Position numbers and translations under genes: made by a program
In this document: positions 11,064 through 22,573 of the stretch, piece after piece
Numbering within the stretch: the stretch's first letter is position 1
Layout of the letters: every line of letters begins with the position of its first letter
The notes under the pieces: generated by a model
What the model was told of the DNA's origin: nothing
Seen by the model: only the letters and a program-made list of their open reading frames with translations
Database searches by the model: none
From: Aquilaria yunnanensis
Taxonomy: Eukaryota > Streptophyta > Magnoliopsida > Malvales > Thymelaeaceae
Length of the DNA stretch: 64,000 nt
Direction of reading: 5' to 3'
NCBI GenBank assembly: GCA_039654915.1
Contig: CM077599.1
Span: forward strand, 3,164,501 to 3,228,500

Positions 11064-14000
11064 CTAATATGTCGGTAGCTTTCTAGAGTATACGATGAAC
11101 ATAGGATCTGAACGTCCAGGATTTGGAGATATATCAACTGCCTGTTGAAGGTAATGGTTAATTAGTGGCTAAGAAGTGTGTTTTGATGCTAGAACTTTGA
11201 AGCCACATTATATCTACCAGCAAATTCACTTCAGTTTTGACTAATTCTTTATAGGGATAACTGCACAGCAAATCATACTGGCTGTCCAAGAAATCTTTGA
11301 CGAGGTCAAACTACTCATACCAGGGAAAGACACTTACTTGAGGAGGTTCAAATCCACCAGCATAGTGAAAATATGACCCAACAATCAGAACATGATCAGC
11401 ATCACCAGTAGATGTCCAAATGGAGATTGCTTTTGTGAAAAAGCACCGATTAGAAAAGCTGTGAAAGCAATGTTTAAAAAGTTTTCAATGTGAAGTTAAT
11501 CAAGTTCACATAAAATCGACAACAGATTTTGCGGGTAGAGCCTATATGTCACCACTTCTTCTAGTTGCAGGTTCATTACCTTCTTCCAAATGAACTTAAA
11601 AGAACTAGCCAAAGGAACCACTTTGTAACATGATAATGAATGTAGGACTTTCAGGTACTTCACTGATCATTCTATTATCAGTACATTTGGAACTTGGGAT
11701 GGAGGATAGGACATTGGAGATTCCTTTAATCTTCCTGATGGTTGAATAATTTCATGCTATTTTACCAGAATAGCCAAAGAGTTTTGTAACTGGTTCAGGG
11801 AGAGTATCACCTAATTATAGCCAAACCACCAGGCTTAAGAATCCGGCCCATCTCCTTGAAAACTTCAATAGGCTTTGTCAGGTAATCAACACTTACCTGA
11901 AACAATCCAATTCATAGATATCTAATCAACAAGAGGGTGCAAATTGTTAAGGACTTATGGCATTACCTTCCATGCCAAGTTCTTCACTGTTCAGAACTCA
12001 AAGGAGCTAATGATAAATAACATGTGCAAGTTATTAAACAGGAAAAGGGTATATGATTGCGACAATTTCAAGATTACCAAATGTATTTACAAACATTACT
12101 TTTATGAAACATTTGCAGCAGAGTAGCTCAATCAATGGCCTCACGGAAATTATCATAGTGCAGCCACATTTTTCTAGTCTTTCTGTAGGTAAAGTTGGGA
12201 CAATGAACTGAGTACATCTACAGAAAGGCCATATCACAGAGATGAGAAAGATGTACTTACCACATTAGTAATGACATCAAAAGAATTATCTTCAAATGGA
12301 AGTTCCGGGTTCACATTCAAATCTTGTACAATGTACTCTGTTAGAACCTACAGACAAAGGTATAGAAATAAAAATAATTAGGACATGATAAGAAACACAT
12401 TTAGTAAGACAACTCCAGTGAAGAGAGATGCAGTCATGCTATTCCTGTCCATTACAGGCTAGCTCACCCCTAATGGACAAAATTTTGGCTCAAGCACACA
12501 CACACACAGACAAACAAGCACAAGCAAAGGACTAACAGAGTCTTCAAACAATAGATTTCTATATTAAGAACATTTAGATATATTCATGTTGCTCATATAT
12601 TATTCACAATATCCTTAGTATATTTTGATTATTGATAGGAAGGGTTTGAGCAGGCCAGTGGAATCTCCATGTCTGGCACCCAAGCCCGCTAGAGAGGTGT
12701 AAGTCAAGCCAAGCAAGCCATAAATGACTATACCATGCTGCACTTACCTCAGCTGTATAAATGTTAATTGATGATTACTAAGACATAACTTACCTTTTGA
12801 ATCAAGAAAATTATCTAAACGGTAGCACCTACTTGAGGATCATGAATCTCTTTGATGAATTCAAATGTTCTATACAGTAGCTTTAAGAGATCAATCTAAG
12901 AGACATTTATAGTCAAGGATGAGGAAATTAACACAAAATACAGAAAATCTGAAGACTTGACATGCAGGCAAGGTTTGAAATAATAAGTCGGCTGTAATCA
13001 AAAGAGACTTTGTAACACTAAAATCTAGATCTCACCTGATTTCGCTTAAGCTCCTCTTCATTCATACCCATTCCAACTATTCGATCTTGCCTGTATCCTT
13101 TTGGATAATGGCTGACCTATATGCAAACCAATGGTAGATCATGAATCATAAAACAAACAGTTGATTAAAAAACACTCAACGAGATTTTCTTAAAAAACTA
13201 AATAAAAAAAAGCTTTTTCTCACCCAGCTGCTGCACATATCAAGGATGCTCACTCCAGGAGTGCTGCTACGAGGCAAAACCTCAGAGTAGTATTTAGTAA
13301 GCGCAGCAATCGCCGGATCATCAATGTGTGTGACAAATCGTGGAGCTTCATAGAATAGTGAATCTGGGGATCTGAGAATATATAAGCTAACTGTATAAAT
13401 GTGTGACACTGGGTGATGGATGATATTGATGAAGAAAAAAGATAATATCTGAAAAATTTTAAACTTGGTTAAGTAGCTTGTCAACATCAGGCTTTTAAAT
13501 TAAAATTAATAGCATGAATTTGGAGATTGACGTACTATCAATATATGCAGATAATTATGCAAAGTTAAGGAAGAATTGGAAATGATGTTGAACTAAGCTT
13601 TGCTGTGCCCTTAGCACAAGGAAACATTTTACCCATTATCAAGCAACTAAACGAACCATGGGATAGATTTTACTTTCCTGGAGGGCACAGTAAATGTGAA
13701 TAATCTATGTTCCTGAAGCAGAAAAGCGAGCAAACTTATATCGCCCCGGGAACAAAGTAAGTTCAACAATAGTAAACTTAAGAAAATGCAAAAGCGAATT
13801 AAATACATTACATAAAAAGGAGAGTTCCAGAATCCTACTCATCAAAGCGCTGGAAATCTTCTTCCTTGAAGGGTAATTGTTCTGGCCATTCCACATTCTT
13901 CAACAGCTGCACTATGAAAATCAAGAAATTACAACTAAATCGGAAAGAAAGAGATAAATATCAAACTAGAAAAAGGTTGAAGCTACTCAGATATGGAATT

Positions 14001-14593
14001 GTCTCATCCTCTACGAGTGTTAATAAGTTTTTCTGTTCAACCACAAATACAAGCAAGATGTGGACACCTACAACCATACGAACTAAATGAACTTGACTAG
14101 CCAAGTTATTAGTAGCATTTTATTTTTATTTGACCACATAATTACTTATAGCAGCAACAATTTCAAATGATGCTCCAGACCAGACAGCGATGCTTCAGGC
14201 GTCACACCAACCAACAAACACATACGCATTGCCGACCATCATGAAATTCAGAAGTCGCTGAAACCCACAATCGAAATCAGCAAAAGAGCTGACGATGCGG
14301 GACTAATTTGGCAACGGAAGTCGTACCTCTTCAACTGCACCCTTTTGTCTGGCAGAAGCAACGAAAGATTTAACACCAGAAGGAGCAGCCATGCCCAGGG
14401 ACTGAGCCCAGAAAGAAGTGCTCAACCCCACGAAGAGCCGCCGAGACGTTCGTCCACTGTTGCCCCACTTGCTCGCGGCTCTCGAGAGGCAAGAAGCATA
14501 GGTAACAGCCAAAGCGGCAGAGGCAAAACGAGGACAAAGGAGACCGGACAAAAGCGGTGAAGTTTGGTACTGCGTGTGTCCGCTAATTCCCAT
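11064..14593 (-). CDS. SAM-dependent methyltransferase-like protein (eight exons)
   Basis: Eight exons splice in frame with GT-AG borders: 14593-14327, 13906-13839, 13371-13224, 13116-13036, 12347-12261, 11896-11811, 11458-11338 and 11141-11064 (stop), giving 311 residues. The fold is a class I methyltransferase. A degenerate motif I region VSILDMCSSW is at about 152-161, then MGMNEEELKRN (177-187), ENSFDVI-type motif as EDNSFDVITNV (207-217), GRILKPGGLAII (234-245), and a C-terminal GDADHVLIVGSYFHYAGGF. The first 89 residues are Ser/Ala/Arg-rich without acidic residues at the start, suggesting an organelle transit peptide. An internal Met68 (MAAPSGVK) is an alternative start. The glycine-rich SAM loop is replaced by DMCSSW, a feature of this plant family, so activity is unproven. 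From memory the Arabidopsis counterpart is At4g29590, of unknown substrate. Confidence 0.88.
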
Positions 14594-15829
14594 ATCTGAG
14601 TTTGACGAACTCAGGATTTTATATGTTCCCGATTTTATCTCGGTGCATGCTGCTGCTTGTCAGGCTGGCTCAGCCGACTCGAGCCACACAAGTTTTTGCA
14701 ATAATCTTTTTGTAGTTTGGGCCAATTCCAAAAGATCCAGATGAAATCAGCCCAATTATGTGGTCACAACTGACAAGCAATCGGGTCTTGCACATTTGCA
14801 GGCCCACGAATATTGTCCGATGAATTTGCCTAAAGAAAATTGGATACAAGTCCATTATTCAGATGATTTTTTTTTATATAGAATTTTTTTGGTGTAAAAC
14901 ATTCGGTGCGCCGATTAAATTGGATTCTATGTTAGAACATACAAGTCAAAACCAATCATTTAACACGCTCACTTGCGTGCAGGCCTTCGGCTTTATTACA
15001 TTGGTTATTATCAACAATTGTTGTGGCAGCTTTAAATCTTAGATTCTAATACTATATTAAAGCATTCAACTCAAAATAACTTGGTAATAGAGGAGAGACT
15101 CCATCACTATATAAGTCTTTCACTAATCCCTTTTTCTTGGTTATTTGGGATTTTTCCACTTAATATTGGCCCACATTAGATACCATTTTAGAGGGAGAAC
15201 TCTCCCAAATCTTATTTTTTTCATTCATAAATACTCAAATTTGATACTTTGTTTAAGAGACAATGAACTTCTTATTATTCCACCTCACTGATATTTGTTT
15301 TTTTTTTTTCAAATTGAATAAGGTAGTAGTAGTAGCAGTAGCAGTAGTATGAATAGTTATGTTAAGGGAAAAACAAAAAAGACAAGAAAAAAAAAACATG
15401 ATTGATTTGCAAGAAATTTACCTAACTACATGAATAGGGCAAGTAAAACTCGTATCTTCCTCGCTAAGATATATAATCTTTTTATTTTGGATTGTTGCTT
15501 TTGCTCTTGTACTCTAGCTCCCACTTTTAACTGTCACTCCAACTCTCGTTTTTATAACTTTTTTACTTACTTAAATTTTAAAAAGTGACGTTTTTCCACT
15601 TTCACTCTCACTCCCACTTCATTTTTGAAACATTTTGTGCAACTTAAATCCTTCATCTAGTTGTAAAATGTCCAATCATGTTTGCAAGATAGCTCCACCC
15701 ACAAAGTCTTATAGTGACCACACGCAACTAGCATGTGCAAAACCAAGTCAAATTAAAGGAACTTTCTTCATCTTTTATCTGGATATGGATATATTGTTAG
15801 GTAAGGCTTATGCCAAATTTGTCTTAATT

Positions 15830-16030
15830 TAAGTTGAATTAATCTAAAATAATTATTTCTTTTGCTATTTATATCTTTTCGATCTTAAATTAATATCGTT
15901 TAGAAGTCAATATTATATAAGTGTAATAATCCATTAAATGAAAAAAATTTATTTTGTTATTACATTTTTATGATTTTTTAAAAGTTATTCTTAATCAATA
16001 CTATAATTTAGGTTAAAACGGATTCCCCTT
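15830..16030. repeat. Decayed relative of the 19-kb fold-back element
   Basis: This stretch contains phrases shared with an arm of the fold-back element at 18975-19316, such as ATTATATAAGTGTAATAATCCATT against ATTATGTAGATATAATAATC, in the same order and spacing, and a GTTTTAACC-type end inverted near 16010-16022. Similarity is by eye and patchy. Confidence 0.4.
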
Positions 16031-16380
16031 AATAGCCGAGGGACGCCATTAAATTTGTTGGATATATAATAGTTCTCCACTCAATTCGAAGTGCCCTGCT
16101 AACTTCGATTCTAGTGCGAGAGACCAGCTAGTCTGCTAGCGCCCGATCCCACAAGTCGTAAGAGTTCACTTTGAAAACGGGAATAAAATAGACAAATATA
16201 TGTATGGTTGCAAGCTTGCAGCAACCAGCTGGAGAATTTAAGACCAAACTCAGTGATGAGTCTGAGTCCAATGTCAACATCTCTACGTCGTTACGCGATC
16301 AATTGGCTAAAGTCATTCATTTTCTTTATATATATGTACAAATGGATTCGTTAATGCACTGGTTAATTCACGAATAACAC

Positions 16381-16384
<4 letters not shown>

Positions 16385-16411
<27 letters not shown>
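16385..16411. repeat. (TC)n microsatellite
   Basis: About thirteen TC units without interruption. Confidence 0.95.
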
Positions 16412-16415
<4 letters not shown>

Positions 16416-17343
16416 GCACCACAATTAATGATCAAATTAAGAAAGACCCACATGCTATTATCACTCTAGAACAAGACTGTACACTAGCTGTTCCGTGTAA
16501 TTTATCAGCTCCCAATAACGCGTTTTCTGTTTTTTCTGACGTGTCAGACATTGGGATCACGGGTTTTGTTCCCACAATGTCCCTTCTCTTCCACTTTTTT
16601 ACACCCCTTTGACCAGGCTTTGGAAGGCCACGTAAACTCATTTACTTCATCGTCTGGTTGGTACTTTAATCGAACCAAACAACTCCAGCAACCATCGCTC
16701 GCCAATGATCATCAGCGACTAATCAGATCGTCGGTGGGGGGAGCAGCTTCAAAATGGGTCGAAGAATGACCTAGAATCAGTTGATCAGACGTCAAATCTC
16801 GCCAGATAAACCTCTGCCGTGACATCAAACTCCGGCGGCACCCATCTGACCTTTCACCTGAAACACCACAGTATCAGATAACAGCCGACACTTTCACACC
16901 GTGTCCTACCAGCTTGGAGCTGTCCCTCCCTCTTAGTACGCAGTCGGACCTGTTTATGATGAGCTAAGTAACATTGAAGCCAGACCTTTGTTCCTTCCAT
17001 AATTTCTTCCAGCTGGAGAGTGAGAAGATATCAATTGGTATGACGGTAACTTTGGCAACATTTTGAGGCATTTCTCGGATCCAAAAGTACGAACCACGTG
17101 CGTAAAGGAAAAACCGCCCTGTTAACATCCTCTTATTAAAGCAATACGACCTGGCGCATATATGTTCTTTGTTATTAAGTAATGATTTATTTAATATATT
17201 TTTTTATTTTAGTGATTATTCACTCAACATACATACAAATTAAACTCTACATTTTAAGAAATAAAAAAAAAATTTGAGAAGTATTTTTGCAAGTAATTTT
17301 TTTTGTTAGTTTTTCTTTTATTGAGCTGAGTATGAAAAATAAT

Positions 17344-18817
17344 GAATAAATTTCACTCTAGGTTCTTTAACTTATCATATTTGAATCATGTAACTTTGTT
17401 TTATCCTAACAAAGTCTCATATCTCATCCGTTACTTTGGCTATTGATTTTAATGAAATCTCAGTAAAAAATAACAACTCTAGTTCTTAGATTTTCCTCAT
17501 CTTTGTCGTAGCATCATAGACTTTAATTATCTTGCTTCTATCACCTTAAAAGTTATATACATGATAGATCAACCACTTTTTTTTTATGATAAATCTTTGA
17601 TGAAATTTGTATCTGATTGTTGTTTAGTATTGCTTATGATTTTTCAAATTGATATGTAACATAGAAACATGTGTGAAACTTTAATCAAAGAGTCTATATT
17701 AAAGAACTTCAAAAATACCATAGAGCCCAATTTGATCCTGAATCTCCCGAGCACCACCATTTGTGAAAATCATTGGTGGATGGTTCAGTTTTGTAGCATT
17801 CAAGCTGCATAACAATAGCCTTATGTTTTTAGAACTCAATTTTGTATTGTTTCAATCAATTTTTAATTTGTGTCAAATCTGGATTTTGAAATTGTTCAAG
17901 AACTCTAACTCTAATTTTTGTAATTGGATATTGTTGATGCAAAATTGGATAGTGGGCATGCATTGATGATGTTCAGCAGTCTTTAGGGAGCAAAACCCCT
18001 TTATTTCCATCGCCATTTGATGGCATTTTTTGTTGCTGGTGAATCTAATGGTGAAATCATGACTATCGCAATCTAAAGTATAGCCACTAGCTAAAACAGC
18101 AATAGCCAGCCACAGGGATAGCTCTGGTGAGGTTGTCGGTCCCCTGGCGACCTCATCCCCCCAATTGGAGGTAGCCATCACTGCTGCACACATTCAAAAA
18201 ATGAGAGGGGAAGCGATTTTGCTTCTAAAACTGCTATGGATTCTTTGAATTATGACCAATTTGGGGCAACGGGAAGTGGGTCGAGGCATCAAGTGTCAGC
18301 CCTTTTCCAGGCCTTGGTGAGTTGACAATACAACCCAATGAGTGTCGGCAGCGAGCTTGGTGTAGTAATGAAGGAACTTAGTCATGAATCTAGATCTTAG
18401 GGAATAGGGATTTGGAAGGATGGTGAGCTGTGAGGGATGTGTTACATGGGAACAGGAGGCAGGGAGGGATGAAAGAGTGAAGAAGGTAATGGCGAAGAGC
18501 TACGGGTCGATGAAGCTGCTTGTTAGATGATTTTTTTTTTCTAATTTTTGTTTCCTAAGAAACACATACATTAATAAGTGCTATTCCAATTACAAATCTT
18601 TGGAGATATCGGATACGTTTCTGATTTGAAAGAGGACAAGTTTATGTTTGGCGACATTTTTCAATAATATTCTACTAAAGTTAACAACTCAAATGATGGA
18701 AAGAACCCTAGTAAGACTTACTATATAAGGTAAAAGAGCTCACTATGAAAAAATAGAGTTAACTGACATAGATAGGACAAGAAAATAAGTTAAGAGACCT
18801 GTAATGGAATTTACTCA
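17344..18817. mobile_element. Diverged Mutator-like TIR element with 9-bp target duplication
   Basis: The left end reads GAATAAATTTCACTCTAGGT and the reverse complement of the right end reads GAGTAAATTCCATTACAGGT; both continue to CTTAACTTAT. Similarity weakens after about 100 bp. The same 9-mer AAAAATAAT lies directly outside each end (17335-17343 and 18818-18826), as expected of a Mutator-like insertion, although it is AT-rich and could partly be chance. The 1.47 kb interior has no transposase. It contains a GC-richer centre (18.06-18.50 kb) that could be captured host sequence. Confidence 0.65.
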
Positions 18818-18974
18818 AAAAATAATTCATAAAAAATGATTATTTCTAAAAAAAATTATTCAAGTGACATTAGTTATATATAGAGGAAATAATAAAGATG
18901 AAAATAATATATTAAATGATGAATTGTTCCATCTAGAATGCAATAAGCAACTTTAAAAAGATGATACTTTAACA

Positions 18975-19316
18975 TCCAATTCGTTTTAACTTAAATTAAT
19001 TGACCCTAAAATAACTTATTTTGATTCTTATATTTTTTTTACCCAAAACTAATTTTAATTAAAATCCAAGATTATGTAGCTATAATAATCCATTGAAAAT
19101 AAAATTTTGGTAATCTTACTAATTTTTTAATGAATTTTTTTAGTTTAAGGCATTAAAAAAGAAAAAATTTATAAAAATTTAACAACATCATGAAAATTTA
19201 CTTTTAAATAGATTATTATATCTACATAATATTGAATTTCAAATAAAATTGGTTTTAGAAAAAAATGATATAAAAGTACAAATAAGTTGGTTGACTTAAG
19301 TTAAAATGAATTGGCT
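18975..19316. mobile_element. Fold-back MITE, about 340 bp
   Basis: Nearly the whole element is two inverted arms. The left arm starts CCAATTCGTTTTAACTTAAA; the reverse complement of the right arm starts CCAATTCATTTTAACTTAAG. The arms stay alignable for about 150 bp with small gaps, through ATTATGTAG-TATAATAATC. No coding capacity. The target duplication is not clear, so the superfamily is open. Confidence 0.7.
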
Positions 19317-20300
19317 TATATTGTACTTTTATACAGAGAAACAAATACTGGTATGATAGTGCATACAATGAAAAGGGTGAGGATCAGTTCAAAGATGTAG
19401 CCAAGCAACAGAATCATATAGTACATTCTTCCACCTATTTCCAAGTAACAGCAACAAAGTCCACAATCCATAGTACCATTTGATGGACTGATCACGTAAC
19501 AACATTGAGGATCAATAAGGTAAAGATCTAGATTTTACAAGCCAAAGTGAGGTTAATCAGTGACTAGAAAAAAGAAAAAGAAAAAACATCGAGAATTAAT
19601 GATTTAAATGTCAACTAGTAAAATTTTGGGGATTTAAAATGGAAAATCAAAAGATTTAGTAACTAAAATATTCTTTAATGATTGACTCAATAAAAAGCAA
19701 AGAAGGAAAAAAAATAGTCAAACTAATTAAAACCCAATATTAAACACAAAGTATATCAAAACTAAGAGTATGCTAAACTATATTCAAAATTAGACAAATC
19801 AGCTGTTCAAAAAACATTTCTCATTGCCCACTTACAGTAATAAAAGTTATGTTTTAAAAGTTCATACTAAAAACGCCCATGCTTAGCTTCATGTTCAATC
19901 TGTTTTAGCATTAAGTGAAAATATAGCCAGCAGCAATCAACAACCATAAAAATGTTTTTTCATATTCAAATAAATACAAAAAATTGTAGCCTATTCTTCA
20001 AAAGACAAAGTTTGGTGATCAAAAGGCAAAGAGCGAAATTTTAGTAACTAAAAGTAGGTTCAGCCATTGACCTAGAAAAAAAAAAAAGGATGAAACGGTA
20101 AGGTTACTTTGGTTGAAGGTGGAGGTTCATTGATGAAGAAATAATATTTGAGAATTAGTTTGACAAATAATAATATTTAATGGATTAAACATGGGTTTAA
20201 TCATTTTTACAGAGAATTTACATCTTGTTTGGCTAGGCTGGAGTACAGAAAACTACTACAAAAAAAGTGGAGTTCAATTGTAAGACAAAAAATCTAAGAA

Positions 20301-20552
20301 CCATTAAAGTAAAGTATAAGATTTTATGGATTTTCTTTAGATTTTCCAGTTTTCTTCTTGACATGTTTCTGGGCCAAAATGGGAATTGCTTTTCTCCAGC
20401 TCAAAACTTTGCTACTGCAAAGTAGTGGTTTGACTGCAAACGTAGAAAGTTTATTGACCATTAAAGCCAAATGTGAGATTTTAAGGATGTTTTATAACTT
20501 TTTCCCAATTTTTGTTTTAGACATATTCTTGGGCCAGGATGTACACTATTCA
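20301..20552 (+). repeat. Old tandem duplication, period about 157 bp
   Basis: A block beginning CCATTAAAG at 20301, passing through GATTTTATGGATTTT and ending near TTGACATGTTTCTGGGCCA, recurs from 20458 with GATTTTAAGGATGTT and TAGACATATTCTTGGGCCA. Many substitutions separate the copies. Confidence 0.65.
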
Positions 20553-20821
20553 TTTTTTACACAATCATTGTTACTATTCATCTACAGTGTTCATTGAAAA
20601 TATAGTATAATGTTTGTAATTCGAATTATTTCAAGACAAAAAAATTTGCGTCATTAATTTGTTTTTCCTTTTGATGTAAGTTTTATGTCTGTATGATTGA
20701 TATTACAATTTTTTTTTCACTTAGTTCATACAATAAGTGGCTTTTTTAGATGCGCTATTCTCTTTTTTGTCAAATATAATTATCAAAAACATTCCTAGCT
20801 CTAATATCATATACTTTAAAG

Positions 20822-20940
20822 CATCACACATACACATATGCGTTCACACACATGCACGCACACGCGCATGCTCATACACATGTAAGCACATGCACACTCA
20901 CACACACATGCACACATACATGCACATGCGCACACACAGA
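20822..20940 (+). repeat. Alternating purine-pyrimidine (CA/TG-rich) tract
   Basis: About 120 bp dominated by CACA, CATG, CGCG and ACAC phrases (for example ACACGCGCATG). It is an imperfect microsatellite and a classical Z-DNA-prone composition. An open frame runs through it, but its His/Thr-rich reading is only the repeat. Confidence 0.8.
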
Positions 20941-21363
20941 ATAGGGGAAAAAAAACTAATAAGGTACTGGATAGGCAGAGCAAACCCTAGACATAACTTC
21001 TTTCAAATTTCCATCGTTCTTCTCCTTTATTCTCTGTGGGTCCAGCTAGATTTAGATACTAGTTTGGGTCTAACTAGTTGATTTATCATTGTTATTCCAC
21101 AATATTATCCTTAATCACCACTATCTATTATATTTTTTTCACTGTTTTTTTTCTTACTCCTTTAGAAAAACTCCTTCACCACCACCAATCGAGCATCATT
21201 TGATTTATTTGACACTTTATGGCAGAAAGATTTGGGTAGTCCATTTTAAAATTCATAGCTACTAGGAGAACTGTGATCGAATGTGGTGTAGAAAGTGACT
21301 GAAGTATAGTTGGTGGGGTGTTTACAAACAATAGATCAGGTGTTAGTGTCATTATTATTTTTT

Positions 21364-22573
21364 GATTAAATACCAAATTTACCTCTCGAAAGTATAAAAA
21401 AAACCAAATTTGCAATCAAACTTTCAAAAGTACTAAATTTCATACTAAACTTTTCTTTCAAGACCAAATTTATCACCAATGTTACAAAAAGTAGTATATT
21501 TTTCATTCCTCTGTTGAGTGACTGTCAAATTAAAGGTAAAAAATAATAATTTTGGTCTTTGGTTCTTTACGTTTCTTCTACTAATACCCTACCTTTTCTC
21601 ATCTAATGATCATGTCATCTTCTTCAAGAAAAGAAAAAGATCGCTCTCTCACCGGCAACATCATTTAGCCGCCACTCTGTTGTCGTACATTCCTAAACTC
21701 ATGAGCTCTCATCTCTCACCTCATACACCCACCATGTAAGCACAACTGGAGTTCTGGACTCAATTCACCCATACCTGACTCGAACTACTCCTGGAAAAAA
21801 AATTGTGCACCTGATGCAAACGAATCATCTACTTTTAATGTAGAGTAGTGGACAGTATACTAGAATAGTATTTACATATTAGATATAGAAAATGTAATTA
21901 TCACAAGTCCAAAGTAAAAACTAATGACTTTTCCTAAAAAGACCTTTTGAAGTAAGAATATAAATTGCTCAAAATCATTAATATTTCTTATTTTGTTTGC
22001 AACTACTATAATAAAAAAATGAAAGATTCTTAATTCGATCTACCCAGCAGACCGCCAATTTACTAGTCCTTTGTTAATTGAGGTTTAATTCAAAAAAATA
22101 CTAATTTTCCAAAGCTCAAGCTATTGCTATTAAGCTTTATACTGCCTTAAGTTCCTCTTAATGAACATCTTCCACCAGAAAAACCAAAAGGAAAAAAATA
22201 AAAAAAAAACAATTGGATAAACCTTATCGTAAGTATTTCCAAAAATAGCTTTTCAAGATAATTTAAATTAGCTTCACTCACTTAAGAAAGACATTGATGA
22301 AATGGGAAAGGGAAGTGGCAGAGGGGCTGACCTTGCAGAAGATGAAGACAAAAGAGATCACTGGGCAATTGGTTGAAGAAGATGGCATGATCATCAAATA
22401 GGTAACAACTAGGATAATAGTAGATGAAATGTGAAAAATGAAGGACCAAAACCATTATTTTTTCCTTTTATTTGACAATCATTAATGATGGTGGTAAATT
22501 TAGTCTCAAAAGTAAAATTCAATATTAAATTTGGTACTTTTTAAAAGTTCGATGGTAAATTTGAAATTTAATC
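21364..22573. mobile_element. Mutator-like TIR element with about 230-bp arms
   Basis: The left end GATTAAATACCAAATTTACC matches the reverse complement of the right end, GATTAAATTTCAAATTTACC. The arms continue together through repeated CCAAATTT/AAACTTT phrases, GACTGTCAAATTAAAGG against GATTGTCAAATAAAAGG, and TTTTGGTCTTTGG against TTTTGGTCCTTCA, about 230 bp in all. A weak target duplication TATTTTT occurs on both sides (21356 and 22574) but is AT-rich. The 1.2 kb element has no transposase. Confidence 0.7.

Larger units (their letters stand above)
14594..17334. other. Intergenic region with no gene
   Basis: Upstream of the methyltransferase start. From about 14.88 to 15.25 kb there is a moderately complex repeat-like stretch (TTAACACGCTCACTTGCGTG near 14960). 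From 15.83 to 16.03 kb lies a decayed relative of the fold-back element found near 19 kb. The 16.08-17.15 kb part is less AT-rich with chance open frames of 65-72 codons that resemble nothing known. Confidence 0.4.
19317..21363. other. Intergenic region with no gene
   Basis: AT-rich DNA between two transposable elements. It holds the tandem duplication near 20.3-20.55 kb and the CA-rich tract near 20.82-20.94 kb listed separately. Open frames of 79-114 codons in these repeats are not gene-like. Confidence 0.5.
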
